Assembly: GCF_002796985.1 (NCBI RefSeq)
Contig: NZ_PEKX01000023.1
Coordinates: forward strand, 68,870-132,869
Direction of reading: 5' to 3'
Source: Pseudomonas sp.
GTDB lineage: Bacteria > Pseudomonadota > Gammaproteobacteria > Pseudomonadales > Pseudomonadaceae
Length of the DNA stretch: 64,000 nt
Shown here: positions 30,925-39,045 of the stretch, one piece after another
Position numbering within the stretch: the stretch's first letter is position 1
How the letters are laid out: every line of letters begins with the position of its first letter
Made by a program: the position numbers and the translations under genes
Notes under the pieces: generated by a model
What the model was told of the DNA's origin: nothing
Databases searched by the model: none
The model's input: only the letters and a program-made list of their open reading frames with translations

Positions 30925-31662
30925 ATGAAAGTGATCCCGCTGCTTGCCGCCACCTGCATAGTGGCCTGCCTGCCGGTCCAGGCGGAAAGCATCTTCAAGC
31001 CGATCGAGTTGAAGGACCAGGAACTGGCCCAACTTCGCGGCAAATACGTGATGCCTGGCCGGGTCATCAGCTTCGGTATTGTCATGAGCAGTACCTGGAA
31101 GAACGCCGTGGGCGACAACATCGGCGCCAGGGTCAGCATGCAGATCCAGGAATCCACCATCAAACCGCAGTTCTATGTCACCACCATCGATGAGAAGAGC
31201 AACGCTCCAGCACCGGCCGCAGGCACCGGCACCGTCACCGGTGGCGCCGGCCTCAATCAGACTCAGGGCGTCACCCAGAGCGTCCGGGCCGCCGGTGATT
31301 ACAACAGCGCGTCGAACAACGTCAGCATCGACGTGAAAGAAGCCAACCAGGCACCCGTCGTGGCCCAGGAGAGCACGCCACTGAACAATACGCCGATCTC
31401 CGCCAGCAACGGCGCTGGCACCGTCAGCGTGACGCCTGGCAATGGAGGCATCCAACTCGCGATCAACGCCAACGGCCAGGGCGCCGCCATGCAGCAACTG
31501 GCCGCCGGCGGGCTGCTCCAGGCCGTGCAGATGGTGGGTGGAAATAATGCCGTCAAAAACCAGGCACAGCTAAGCGTGGTCCTGAAAAACAACCTTCCGT
31601 CGTCTGGAGCGCTCGACTGCAACCTTGACCAGCTCAAAGGGCTTCGCACCATGGGTATGTGA
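30925..31662 (+). CDS. fapE: Fap minor component FapE
   Basis: A 245-residue exported protein. The ATG at 30925 with GGGAGA upstream opens a signal peptide (about 21 residues, ending PVQAES); a longer frame overlaps fapD and lacks these features. The central part carries amyloid-repeat-like segments (GLNQTQGVTQSVRAAGDYNS, then NNVSIDV, and GNGGIQLAINANGQG). FapE is found in small amounts in mature Fap fibres. A single Cys lies near the C-terminus (ALDCNLDQL). Confidence 0.93.
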   Translation: MKVIPLLAATCIVACLPVQAESIFKPIELKDQELAQLRGKYVMPGRVISFGIVMSSTWKNAVGDNIGARVSMQIQESTIKPQFYVTTIDEKSNAPAPAAGTGTVTGGAGLNQTQGVTQSVRAAGDYNSASNNVSIDVKEANQAPVVAQESTPLNNTPISASNGAGTVSVTPGNGGIQLAINANGQGAAMQQLAAGGLLQAVQMVGGNNAVKNQAQLSVVLKNNLPSSGALDCNLDQLKGLRTMGM

Positions 31663-31714
31663 TCTACGCTCCAGTGCGACTGTGAGGTCCAACCTATAAG
31701 AAGGACAGCGCGCC

Positions 31715-32989
31715 ATGCACCGATCGCTATCGCTAGGAACTGCAATCTGTGTATCCGCCTTACTCCCCTCGACCTTCGCCGCCGCGGCGACGGAAGCCGA
31801 GGTGGAGACGTTGAAACAGGAACTGCTCGAGCTCAAGCAGCGCTACGAGGCACAGCAGAAGGCACTGATGGTGCTCGAGCAACGGGTCAGGCAAGTGGAA
31901 GAAGCACCCGCCACACCCGCCCAGCCCAAGCGCCTGGTCACTTCCACCGGCAAGCCGACACCCCCCGGAACCGGTAATACCGTGGCCTCCAGTGGCAGTT
32001 CCTACGGCGAATCGCTCAAGGACGACGCCGGCCCGCCCAAGAGTGTGGAGAACCTCTACGACGAGGCCAGTGGATTCTTCGGCAACGGCGCCTTCAGCTT
32101 CGAGACGGGCATCACCTATACCCACTACGACACCAAGCAGTTGATCCTCAACGGCTTCCTGGCGCTGGACACCATCTTCCTGGGCAACATCGGCGTGGAC
32201 AACATCAACGCCGACAACTGGACCCTGGACCTGACCGGACGCTACAACTGGAACAACCGCTGGCAGTTCGACATAAACGCCCCCGTGGTGTACCGCGAAA
32301 GTACCTTCGAATCGGCCGGCGCCGGCAACTCCACGGCGCAGTCCACCGACGAAACCGTGACCCGCGACCCGACCCTGGGCGACGTCAATGTCGGCATCGC
32401 CTACAAGTTCATGGACGAAACCGAGTCGCGTCCCGACGCGGTGGTCAGCCTGCGGATCAAGGCCCCAACCGGCAAGGAGCCCTACGGCATCAAGCTCAAG
32501 CGCGCCTCGGACAACGACAACCTCAACGTGCCCGAGTCCCTGCCCACCGGCAACGGCGTCTGGTCGGTCACCCCTGGCATCTCGCTGGTCAAGACCGTCG
32601 ACCCGGCCGTGCTGTTCGGCAGTTTCTCCTACACCTACAACATGGAGGAATCCTTCGACGACATCAGCCCTACCCAGGGCGTGAAGCAGAAAGGCAAGGT
32701 CGACCTCGGCGACTGGTTCCAGATCGGTGCGGGCGTGGCCTTCGCCCTCAACGAGAAAACCAGCATGTCGTTCTCCTTCTCCGACCTGATCGCCAAGAAG
32801 AGCAAGATCAAGGCCGACGGCGGCGACTGGACCACCGTCACCGGCAGCGACGCCAACGCGGCGTACTTCAACTGGGGCCTGACTTACGCCTGGAGCCCCA
32901 ACCTGACCATCGTGCCGAACCTGTCCATCGGCATCTCGCCGGATGCGCCGGATTTCAGCTTCAGCGTGAAATTCCCGTATTACTTCTGA
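31715..32989 (+). CDS. fapF: Outer membrane amyloid secretion channel FapF
   Basis: A 424-residue outer membrane protein. A signal peptide (about 26 residues, ending FAAAA) is followed by a coiled coil ([20 protein letters not shown] onward, about 28-65) that forms the trimeric periplasmic plug region. A Pro/Ser-rich linker leads to a 12-strand-type beta barrel (from about residue 118) ending in the aromatic KFPYYF. FapF exports FapB, FapC and FapE to the surface. It is the last gene of the operon and a terminator follows at 33010-33032. Confidence 0.95.
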   Translation: MHRSLSLGTAICVSALLPSTFAAAATEAEVETLKQELLELKQRYEAQQKALMVLEQRVRQVEEAPATPAQPKRLVTSTGKPTPPGTGNTVASSGSSYGESLKDDAGPPKSVENLYDEASGFFGNGAFSFETGITYTHYDTKQLILNGFLALDTIFLGNIGVDNINADNWTLDLTGRYNWNNRWQFDINAPVVYRESTFESAGAGNSTAQSTDETVTRDPTLGDVNVGIAYKFMDETESRPDAVVSLRIKAPTGKEPYGIKLKRASDNDNLNVPESLPTGNGVWSVTPGISLVKTVDPAVLFGSFSYTYNMEESFDDISPTQGVKQKGKVDLGDWFQIGAGVAFALNEKTSMSFSFSDLIAKKSKIKADGGDWTTVTGSDANAAYFNWGLTYAWSPNLTIVPNLSIGISPDAPDFSFSVKFPYYF

Positions 32990-33009
32990 CGGCTCGGCTG
33001 TCCACATGC

Positions 33010-33032
33010 AAAGGCCCCTTTTCGGGGCCTTT
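33010..33032. terminator. Terminator after fapF
   Basis: Stem AAAGGCCCC / GGGGCCTTT with a 5-base loop and short T-run, 20 bases after the fapF stop. Confidence 0.8.
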
Positions 33033-33075
33033 GTCATTCCTGCCCGTGGCCCCTCCCATATGGCGTTGTCAGGCA

Positions 33076-33114
33076 CGTAGGGCGCATAACCCGGAACGGG
33101 TTATGCGCCCTACG
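33076..33114. repeat. REP-type palindrome (family B)
   Basis: CGTAGGGCGCATAACCC and its exact complement with a 5-base centre (GGAAC). Family-B copies recur at 48479, 63645 and 63802. The 299-base spacer between fapF and the sigma54 regulator holds only this, the terminator and a family-C repeat. Confidence 0.85.
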
Positions 33115-33140
33115 TATTGCCCTCCCCGGCGAACGCTTGC

Positions 33141-33221
33141 GTAGGATGGCGTGGAGCGCAGCGATACCCATCGGTTTTCGTGCACCGACAGCATGGGTAT
33201 CGCAAGCTCCACCCATCCTAC
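33141..33221. repeat. REP-type palindrome (family C)
   Basis: The left arm starts GTAGGATGGCGTGGAGCGCA and reads on to GATACCCATC; the right arm is its near complement ending CATCCTAC, with about 20 bases between. Other copies lie at 44139-44220 and 63891-63956. Confidence 0.85.
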
Positions 33222-33288
33222 GTTCGTGCTTCACCGTGAGTTTCGATTTGGGGGAGTTTCGACGTGGAAAGGCAAGAAAGGCACCGCC

Positions 33289-34623
33289 CTAGCGCAACTG
33301 ATGCTTGTGCAACAAACGATAGAAAGTCGGCCGCGAAATACCCAGCATCCGCGCCGCCACGCTGAGGTTGTCGCCGTGCCGGGCCAGGGCATCGCACATG
33401 GCCTGGCGTTCGGCGCCGAGCTTGTATTCCTCCAGGGTCACCAGCGGCAAGTGCGCCGAACGGCCCTTCTCCCTTTCCAGGCCCAGGTCGCGGGCCTCGA
33501 TCTGTCGCCCCTCGGCCAGCACCAAACCACGGCGCACCCGATTGGCCAGCTCGCGCACGTTGCCCGGCCAGCTGTGCTCCGCCATCGCCGCCAGTGCATC
33601 GTCGGAAAAACGCCGCGGGCGGCGGCCGGTTTCGACGCTATAAAGGTGGGCGAAGTGATTGGCCAGCAGCGCCAGGTCGCCATTGCGCTCGCGCAGCGGC
33701 GAAGTGGAGACCTGCAGGACATTGAGCCGGTAGTAGAGATCCTCGCGGAACTGCCCCGCGCGGATCGCCTGCTCCAGGTCGACGTGGGTCGCCGCCAGCA
33801 CCCGCACGTCAACAGTGATCGGCTGGCTGCCGCCGACCCGTTCTATCTGCTTCTCCTGCAGCACGCGCAACAGGTTGGCCTGCAGCTCCAGTGGCAAATC
33901 ACCTACCTCATCGAGGAACAGCGTGCCGCCGTTGGCCTGCTCGAAGCGACCGATCTTGCGTTGGTGCGCGCCAGTGAAGGCGCCCTTCTCGTGGCCGAAC
34001 AGCTCCGACTGGATCAACGACTCCGGCATCGCCCCGCAGTTGATTGCCACGAACGGCCGGATCGCCCGGCGCGACTGGCGGTGCAGCGTGCGCGCCACCA
34101 ACTCCTTGCCAGTGCCGCTCTCGCCACGGATCAACACGGGAGACTCGGTCGGCGCGAACTTCGCCAACAATTTGCGCAACTCGCGCACGTCGCGGCTTTC
34201 GCCCAGTAGCTCGTGCTCGTGCTCATCGCTGGGCACGCTGCCGCGCCCGCGCAGACGCGCCATGCCGAACGCGCGGCCGAGGGTGACCTGCACCCGCGCC
34301 ACATCGAAGGGCAAGGTATGGAAATCGAAGAACCACTCGCTGACGAAATCGCCCACTTCATTGAGTGGCAACGAGTCCGGGCTGAGCACGGCTATCCACT
34401 CCGTGCCGCTGCGGCTGATGAGTTCCTTGACGGACTCCCGGCGTTCGAGATGCCGGGGTTGCAGGCGCAGCAGGCCGACGTCACAACCGCGATTGCCGGC
34501 GTTATCCAGCTCGCAGCTATCTACCTCCCACCCTGCTGCCCGTAGTCCGGGTAATAACCTGCGGCAGTCGTCGCACGGATCGACCACCAGCAGGCGACGA
34601 AGATTCGTGGCTGCCTCGAGCAT
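33289..34623 (-). CDS. Sigma54-dependent enhancer-binding regulator
   Basis: A 444-residue bacterial enhancer-binding protein. Residues 1-120 are a divergent receiver-like domain (RRLLVVDPCDDCRRLLPGLR) similar to the VpsR group and without a clear full phosphorylation pocket. The AAA+ domain has Walker A GESGTGKE (about 167-174), the sigma54-contact loop GAFTGA (214-219) and Walker B GGTLFLDEVGDL. A Fis-type helix-turn-helix ends the protein (LSVAARMLGISRPTFYRLLH). It faces fapF tail to tail. Given the sigma54-like promoter before fapA, it is a good candidate fap regulator. Confidence 0.9.
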   Translation of the reverse strand: MLEAATNLRRLLVVDPCDDCRRLLPGLRAAGWEVDSCELDNAGNRGCDVGLLRLQPRHLERRESVKELISRSGTEWIAVLSPDSLPLNEVGDFVSEWFFDFHTLPFDVARVQVTLGRAFGMARLRGRGSVPSDEHEHELLGESRDVRELRKLLAKFAPTESPVLIRGESGTGKELVARTLHRQSRRAIRPFVAINCGAMPESLIQSELFGHEKGAFTGAHQRKIGRFEQANGGTLFLDEVGDLPLELQANLLRVLQEKQIERVGGSQPITVDVRVLAATHVDLEQAIRAGQFREDLYYRLNVLQVSTSPLRERNGDLALLANHFAHLYSVETGRRPRRFSDDALAAMAEHSWPGNVRELANRVRRGLVLAEGRQIEARDLGLEREKGRSAHLPLVTLEEYKLGAERQAMCDALARHGDNLSVAARMLGISRPTFYRLLHKHQLR

Positions 34624-34715
34624 GCTCCCTTCCTTGGCGCCATTATTTTGAAAAACTTTAAAAAACAGATGGTTGGCGCTCCAATTTGTAACGCTAGCAA
34701 TATCTTGACGGCACC

Positions 34716-34743
34716 CATTGACCGTTTTCCTATAAGGTCAATG
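34716..34743. promoter_or_regulatory. Inverted repeat between the ATP-grasp gene and the sigma54 regulator gene
   Basis: CATTGACC and GGTCAATG, perfect 8-bp arms 12 bases apart, 93-120 bases upstream of the regulator's start. No T-run follows, so an operator for the regulator gene is more likely than a terminator. Confidence 0.45.
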
Positions 34744-34754
34744 ACGAATCGATC

Positions 34755-36245
34755 TCACCACCCGCGCCCCCGTCGCTTGACTTCCAGGCGCCGCACGAAC
34801 TCCTCCAGCACCAGCTTGTAGAGGTCATCTCCCAGGTACACATCCTCCACGCCGCAGTCGATGTTCGGGTTGTCGTTCACCTCGATCACCACCACGCGCT
34901 CCCCGGCCTGCTTCAAGTCCACGCCGTAGAGCCCGTCGCCGATCAGGTTCGCGGTCTTCACCGCCAATTCCACCACCTTGCGCGGTGCCTCGTGGACGGC
35001 CATGGTGCGGAAATCGCCGCTGATTTCCTGGGCCTCCGGGCTGTGGTCGTAGATCTGCCAGTGCCCCTTGGACATGAAGTACTGGCAGGCGAATATGGGT
35101 TTCTGATTCAACACGCCGATGCGCCAGTCATATTCGGTATAGAAGAACTCCTGGGCGAGCAGCAGCACCGAGCGCTCGAACAGTTCGGTGCTGGCCTTGA
35201 GCAGCTCCTGCTGGTTGCTCACCTTGATCACCCCGCGGGAGAAACTGCCGTCGGGAATCTTCAGCACCAGCGGGAAGCCCAGCCGCTGGCCGACCTTCTC
35301 CAGTTCCTGCGGATTGTCCTTGTAGAGGATCTCGGTGGCCGGCATGCCCAGCTTGTGGCTGCGCAACAGGTCGGCGAGGTAGACCTTGTTGGTGCAGCGC
35401 AGGATCGACACCGGGTCATCCATCACCACCATGCCCTCGCTTTCGGCCTTCTTGGCAAAGCGATAGGTGTGGTCGCTGACGCTGGTGGTCTCGCGGATCA
35501 GCAGCGCGTCGTACTCGGCCAGCCGCGAGTAGTCCTTCTTCTCGATCAGTTCGACATCGATGCCGAGGCTGCGGCCGATGCGGATGAAGTGCTTCAGCGC
35601 CTTGGGGTCGGACGGCGGGAGGGCCTCCTCCGGGTCATGCAGGATCGCCAGGTCATAGCGGTACTGCTTGCGCGAACGAGGCTTGCGCCAGATCTGCCGG
35701 CTGAAACCATCCAGCGCATTGGCGAACAACTCTTCCTGATCCTCGCGCAGCTTGTGGATGTTCCCGGGCTTCACGCCTTCGATATGCCAGCCACGGTTCT
35801 TGCGGAACTCCACCAGCAGCATCGGGCACGGCAGCGCCTCGAACAGCTGGCGCGCCAGCTCCTGCAGCGGCTCGATGTCGGTGCGGCCGAAATACAGCGT
35901 CAGGGTGAAGCCGTCGGTGCTGCCGTAAGGGTGATCGGCCAGCGCCTTGTCGAGGGTCTTCTCCAGGTCTTCCAGGGCCAGGCTGTAGAGCGACTTCTTC
36001 GCCAGCTCGCTGATGCTGCGCACCGAGGGAATCACCTTGTGCTCGCGCGCTTCGGCCAGCAGCGAGCAGTAATAGCCGTGGCCCAGGTACTTGTAGTTGC
36101 GGCACAGGTTGATCACCTGCACGCGCTTGCCGGTGTCGTCGTCGATGGGCATTTCCAGGTACTCCTGGGCGCTGACCACGTCGTCGCTGGGATAGTACGA
36201 AGCCCAGTCTTCCTTGCGCTCCACGATGATGAACAGCTTGCTCAC
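34755..36245 (-). CDS. RimK-like ATP-grasp ligase with N-terminal RimK-associated domain
   Basis: A 496-residue protein starting at GTG 36245 with GGAGG upstream (VSKLFIIVERKEDW); a longer frame is not family-like. Residues 1-about 200 form the RimK-associated N-terminal domain; about 215-485 is an ATP-grasp domain with LRSHKLGMPATEILY, the lid region LKIPDGSFSRGVIKV and the metal-binding EVNDNPNIDCGVED. Such ligases join an amine, often an amino acid, to a carboxylate using ATP. It is cytoplasmic and divergent from a GNAT-C39 fusion gene, a pairing seen in many Proteobacteria. The substrate is unknown. Confidence 0.85.
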   Translation of the reverse strand: MSKLFIIVERKEDWASYYPSDDVVSAQEYLEMPIDDDTGKRVQVINLCRNYKYLGHGYYCSLLAEAREHKVIPSVRSISELAKKSLYSLALEDLEKTLDKALADHPYGSTDGFTLTLYFGRTDIEPLQELARQLFEALPCPMLLVEFRKNRGWHIEGVKPGNIHKLREDQEELFANALDGFSRQIWRKPRSRKQYRYDLAILHDPEEALPPSDPKALKHFIRIGRSLGIDVELIEKKDYSRLAEYDALLIRETTSVSDHTYRFAKKAESEGMVVMDDPVSILRCTNKVYLADLLRSHKLGMPATEILYKDNPQELEKVGQRLGFPLVLKIPDGSFSRGVIKVSNQQELLKASTELFERSVLLLAQEFFYTEYDWRIGVLNQKPIFACQYFMSKGHWQIYDHSPEAQEISGDFRTMAVHEAPRKVVELAVKTANLIGDGLYGVDLKQAGERVVVIEVNDNPNIDCGVEDVYLGDDLYKLVLEEFVRRLEVKRRGRGW

Positions 36246-36388
36246 GACACCTCCGAAGATGGCTGGCGCGCTTGCCGCGACCTGAGCCTGGGACAATACT
36301 GGTTGCTGCTTCGACCGCGCGGCGGGTCGCCCGTTCGCCGCCAGCACCGGACAAGGTGCGCCTTCGCAGATTAACGAATGCTTACCCT

Positions 36389-37483
36389 ATGAAACTCCAG
36401 TTCCGCGCCGCCTCCGCCGACGACCTGCACGCCCTGGTCGACATGGAAAACCGCTGTTTCGAGCACGACCGCCTGTCCCGCCGCAACTTCCAGTGGATGA
36501 TCACTCGCGCCCACGCCAGCCTCACCGTCGCCGAATCCGACGGCCAACTGCTGGGCTATGCGCTGGTGCTGTTCCACCAGGGCACTTCGCTGGCGCGCCT
36601 GTATTCGATTGCCGTGGACGAACGCGCCCGCGGCATTGGCCTGGGCCAGAAGCTGCTGGACCGCGCCGAAGCGGAGGCGCTGGAAAACGACTGCGCCTAC
36701 CTGCGCCTGGAGGTGCGCCCGGACAACCGCGGCGCCATCGCCCTTTACCAGCGCAACGGTTACCGCCCGTTCGCCACGGTACGCGACTACTACGAAGACC
36801 ACAGCGAAGCCTTGCGCTTCGAGAAGCGTATCCGCCACATCAACGAGCGCACCCATCGCCACGTGCCCTACTACCGGCAGACGACCGAGTTCACCTGCGG
36901 TCCCTCGGCACTGCTGATGGCCATGGGCGCGCTGCAGCCCGAGCGCCGCCTGGAGCGCCGCGAGGAGCTGCGCCTGTGGCGCGAGGCAACCACCATCTAC
37001 ATGACTGCCGGCCACGGCGGTTGCAGCCCGCAAGGCCTGGCGCTAGCGGCGCTGCGCCGGGGCTTTCGCGTGCGCCTGCTGCTCTCGGAGGACGGCCCGC
37101 TGTTCCTCGATGGCGTACGCAGCGAGGAGAAGCGCGAAGTGATGCGCCTGGTCCATGAAGACTTCAGCGCCGAACTGGCGCAAAGCGATGTGGAGCAACT
37201 GCTGGTCAACCAGCTGGACATCGAGGGCGCCCTGGAAGCAGGTGGGCAGCCCATGGTGTTGATCAGCAGCTACCGCCTGACCCGCTCCAAGTCGCCGCAC
37301 TGGGTGGTGGTCACCGACTGCGACGAAGACTTCGTCTACCTGCACGACCCCGACGTCGATCACAGCCAGCACCGCGAGCCGCTGGACTGCCAGCACATCC
37401 CGGTGAGCCACGCCGAATTCGAGAAGATGAGCCGCTTCGGCCGCAGCAAGCTGCGCGCCGCGGTGATCCTCTACCCGCGCTGA
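36389..37483 (+). CDS. GNAT acetyltransferase fused to C39-like peptidase
   Basis: A 364-residue fusion. Residues 1-148 are a GNAT domain of RimI type (acetyl-CoA loop RGIGLGQKLL at 81-90; NRGAIALYQRNGY). Residues about 155-364 are a C39-like papain-fold domain with Cys170 (EFTCGPSALLMAM), His304 (SPHWVVVTD) and Asp320 (HDPD). No signal peptide is present, so it works in the cytoplasm. It is divergent from the RimK-like ligase (143-base spacer). Together they suggest a system that ligates, acetylates and cleaves peptides or protein tails. Confidence 0.87.
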   Translation: MKLQFRAASADDLHALVDMENRCFEHDRLSRRNFQWMITRAHASLTVAESDGQLLGYALVLFHQGTSLARLYSIAVDERARGIGLGQKLLDRAEAEALENDCAYLRLEVRPDNRGAIALYQRNGYRPFATVRDYYEDHSEALRFEKRIRHINERTHRHVPYYRQTTEFTCGPSALLMAMGALQPERRLERREELRLWREATTIYMTAGHGGCSPQGLALAALRRGFRVRLLLSEDGPLFLDGVRSEEKREVMRLVHEDFSAELAQSDVEQLLVNQLDIEGALEAGGQPMVLISSYRLTRSKSPHWVVVTDCDEDFVYLHDPDVDHSQHREPLDCQHIPVSHAEFEKMSRFGRSKLRAAVILYPR

Positions 37484-37497
37484 GGCCTCGTTTCCAG

Positions 37498-37656
37498 CTA
37501 GGGCGCGCTGCGACAGGTGGTGAAGCACCCCACCGGCGCCACCGGTGCACGCAGCTCTGCTGCCGGCAGGTAGCCGTTGCGGGTGTAGAGGAAATCGAAG
37601 CCGAACAGGCTGAGCATCAGCAGGATCGGCAGGACGAGAGTGACGGCGATACGCAT
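37498..37656 (-). CDS. 52-residue secreted or membrane-anchored peptide
   Basis: A short gene with a strong GAGGAG ribosome site seven bases before ATG 37656. The product starts MRIAVTLVLPILLMLSLFGF, a single hydrophobic segment or signal, and continues with a short Pro/Ala-rich tail ending CFTTCRSAP. Codon use is GC3-rich like its neighbours. It is divergent from the PQQ-linked substrate-binding protein gene, and the repeated motif at 37714-37733 lies between them. It converges on the GNAT-C39 gene, 14 bases away. I recognise no family. Confidence 0.6.
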   Translation of the reverse strand: MRIAVTLVLPILLMLSLFGFDFLYTRNGYLPAAELRAPVAPVGCFTTCRSAP

Positions 37657-37713
37657 GGCGACGCTCCTCTTCTGGTTCTTGTAGCGCCATCCTAGGGCGC
37701 AGGCGCGGCGCGC

Positions 37714-37733
37714 AACCTACTACCTTGGTACTG
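37714..37733. promoter_or_regulatory. Repeated 20-bp motif, candidate operator of the PQQ-alcohol cluster
   Basis: AACCTACTACCTTGGTACTG; 18 of 20 positions match the motif at 41558-41577. It sits about 83 bases upstream of the substrate-binding protein gene and 58 bases upstream of the divergent small peptide gene. ErbR, encoded in the cluster, is the obvious candidate binder. Confidence 0.55.
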
Positions 37734-37815
37734 CCCCACCGGTACTTTCTGCATATTTGCCGCGCCCCGGGCGCTTCCTATGCTGGCCGCACAAGAACCA
37801 GAAAGGAGTCGCCCC

Positions 37816-39018
37816 ATGCGCCAGTTCGCCCTGCACGGCGTGGCCTATCTGTTTGCGTTAGCCTTCGCCGCCGTCTTCAGCCTCGACGTGCGCGCGGAGG
37901 ATGCCCCCGCGCTGGAAATCCGCATCGGCTACCTGGGCTACACGCCCGATCCCGGCCCGCTGCTGTCCAACGTCATCCCCGAACCCAGCGACGCAGGCCT
38001 GCGCGGCGCAGAACTGGCGATCAGCGACAGCAACAGCACCGGGCGCTTCCTCAAGCACCTCTACCGCCTGGAAGCCGCCAGCACCGACACCCCGGAAAAA
38101 CTGCTGACCGAAGCCCGGAGGCTGCACGACGCCGGCCTGCGCCTGTTCGTGGTCAACGCCCCGGCCGAGACCCTGCGCCAACTGGCCGCCACGCTGCCGG
38201 ACAGCCTGCTGTTCAACGCCGGCGCCGCCGATGACGAACTGCGCGCCAGCCAGTGTGCGGTGAACGTGCTGCACACCCTGCCCAGCCGCCTGATGCTGAC
38301 CGACGCCCTCACCCAGTTCCTGGTGCTGCGCAAGTGGACACGCTGGCTGCTGATCGTCGGCCAGCGCCCGGAAGACACCGCCTACGCCAACGCCCTGCGC
38401 CGTTCGGCCAAACGCTTCGGCGCGAAGATCGTCGAGGAAAAGCCCTTCACCTTCGCCAACGACCAGCGTCGCAGCGCCCAGGCCGACATGGCGCTGTTCA
38501 CCCAGTCCAGCGAGGACTACGACGCCGTGCTGGTGGCCGACGAGCACGGCGACTTCGGCGAATACGTGCCCTACAACACCTGGCTGCCGCGCCCGGTCGC
38601 CGGCACTCAGGGGCTGGTCGCCACGGGCTGGCACAAGACCGTGGAAACCTACGGCGCCGCGCAGTTGCAGAAGCGCTTCGAGGAACACGCCGGGCGCTGG
38701 ATGAACGACCGCGACTTCGCCGCCTGGATCGCCGTGCGCAGCATCGCCAGCGCCGTCACTCGCCTGCGCGACGCCGACCCCACCGCAATCCGCAAGCTGT
38801 CGCTCTCCCCCGACCTGCCGCTGGACGGCTTCAAGGGCTACAAGCTCGGCTTCCGCCCCTGGGACGGCCAGTTGCGCCAGCCGATCCCGCTGGTGCAGCC
38901 GCGCGCCCTGGTCAGTACTTCGCCTCAGGAAGGTTTCCTGCACCCCGCCAGCGAACTCGACAGCCTCGGCCTCGATGCACCGGAAAGCCAGTGCCATCTG
39001 GCCGACGCCAAGCCCTAA
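37816..39018 (+). CDS. PQQ-dependent catabolism-associated ABC substrate-binding protein
   Basis: A 400-residue periplasmic protein with a signal peptide (about 26 residues, ending VRAED) and a type I periplasmic-binding fold related to branched-chain amino acid receptors (IRIGYLGYTPDPGPLLSN, LRGAELAISDSNSTGRFL, RWLLIVGQRPEDTAYANALR). It belongs to the TIGR family linked to PQQ-dependent alcohol oxidation. The start at 37816 follows AAAGGAG. It is the first gene of a five-gene run. Its ligand is unknown; the partner ABC genes look like an exporter, so a classical uptake role is doubtful. Confidence 0.88.
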   Translation: MRQFALHGVAYLFALAFAAVFSLDVRAEDAPALEIRIGYLGYTPDPGPLLSNVIPEPSDAGLRGAELAISDSNSTGRFLKHLYRLEAASTDTPEKLLTEARRLHDAGLRLFVVNAPAETLRQLAATLPDSLLFNAGAADDELRASQCAVNVLHTLPSRLMLTDALTQFLVLRKWTRWLLIVGQRPEDTAYANALRRSAKRFGAKIVEEKPFTFANDQRRSAQADMALFTQSSEDYDAVLVADEHGDFGEYVPYNTWLPRPVAGTQGLVATGWHKTVETYGAAQLQKRFEEHAGRWMNDRDFAAWIAVRSIASAVTRLRDADPTAIRKLSLSPDLPLDGFKGYKLGFRPWDGQLRQPIPLVQPRALVSTSPQEGFLHPASELDSLGLDAPESQCHLADAKP

Positions 39019-39045
39019 CAAGAACACCCCATGAGGACCCTGCCC

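Noticed and set aside
29112..31163. Long open frame antisense to fapC-fapE
   Set aside because: It crosses three well-supported genes and their spacers and shows no domain or ribosome site.
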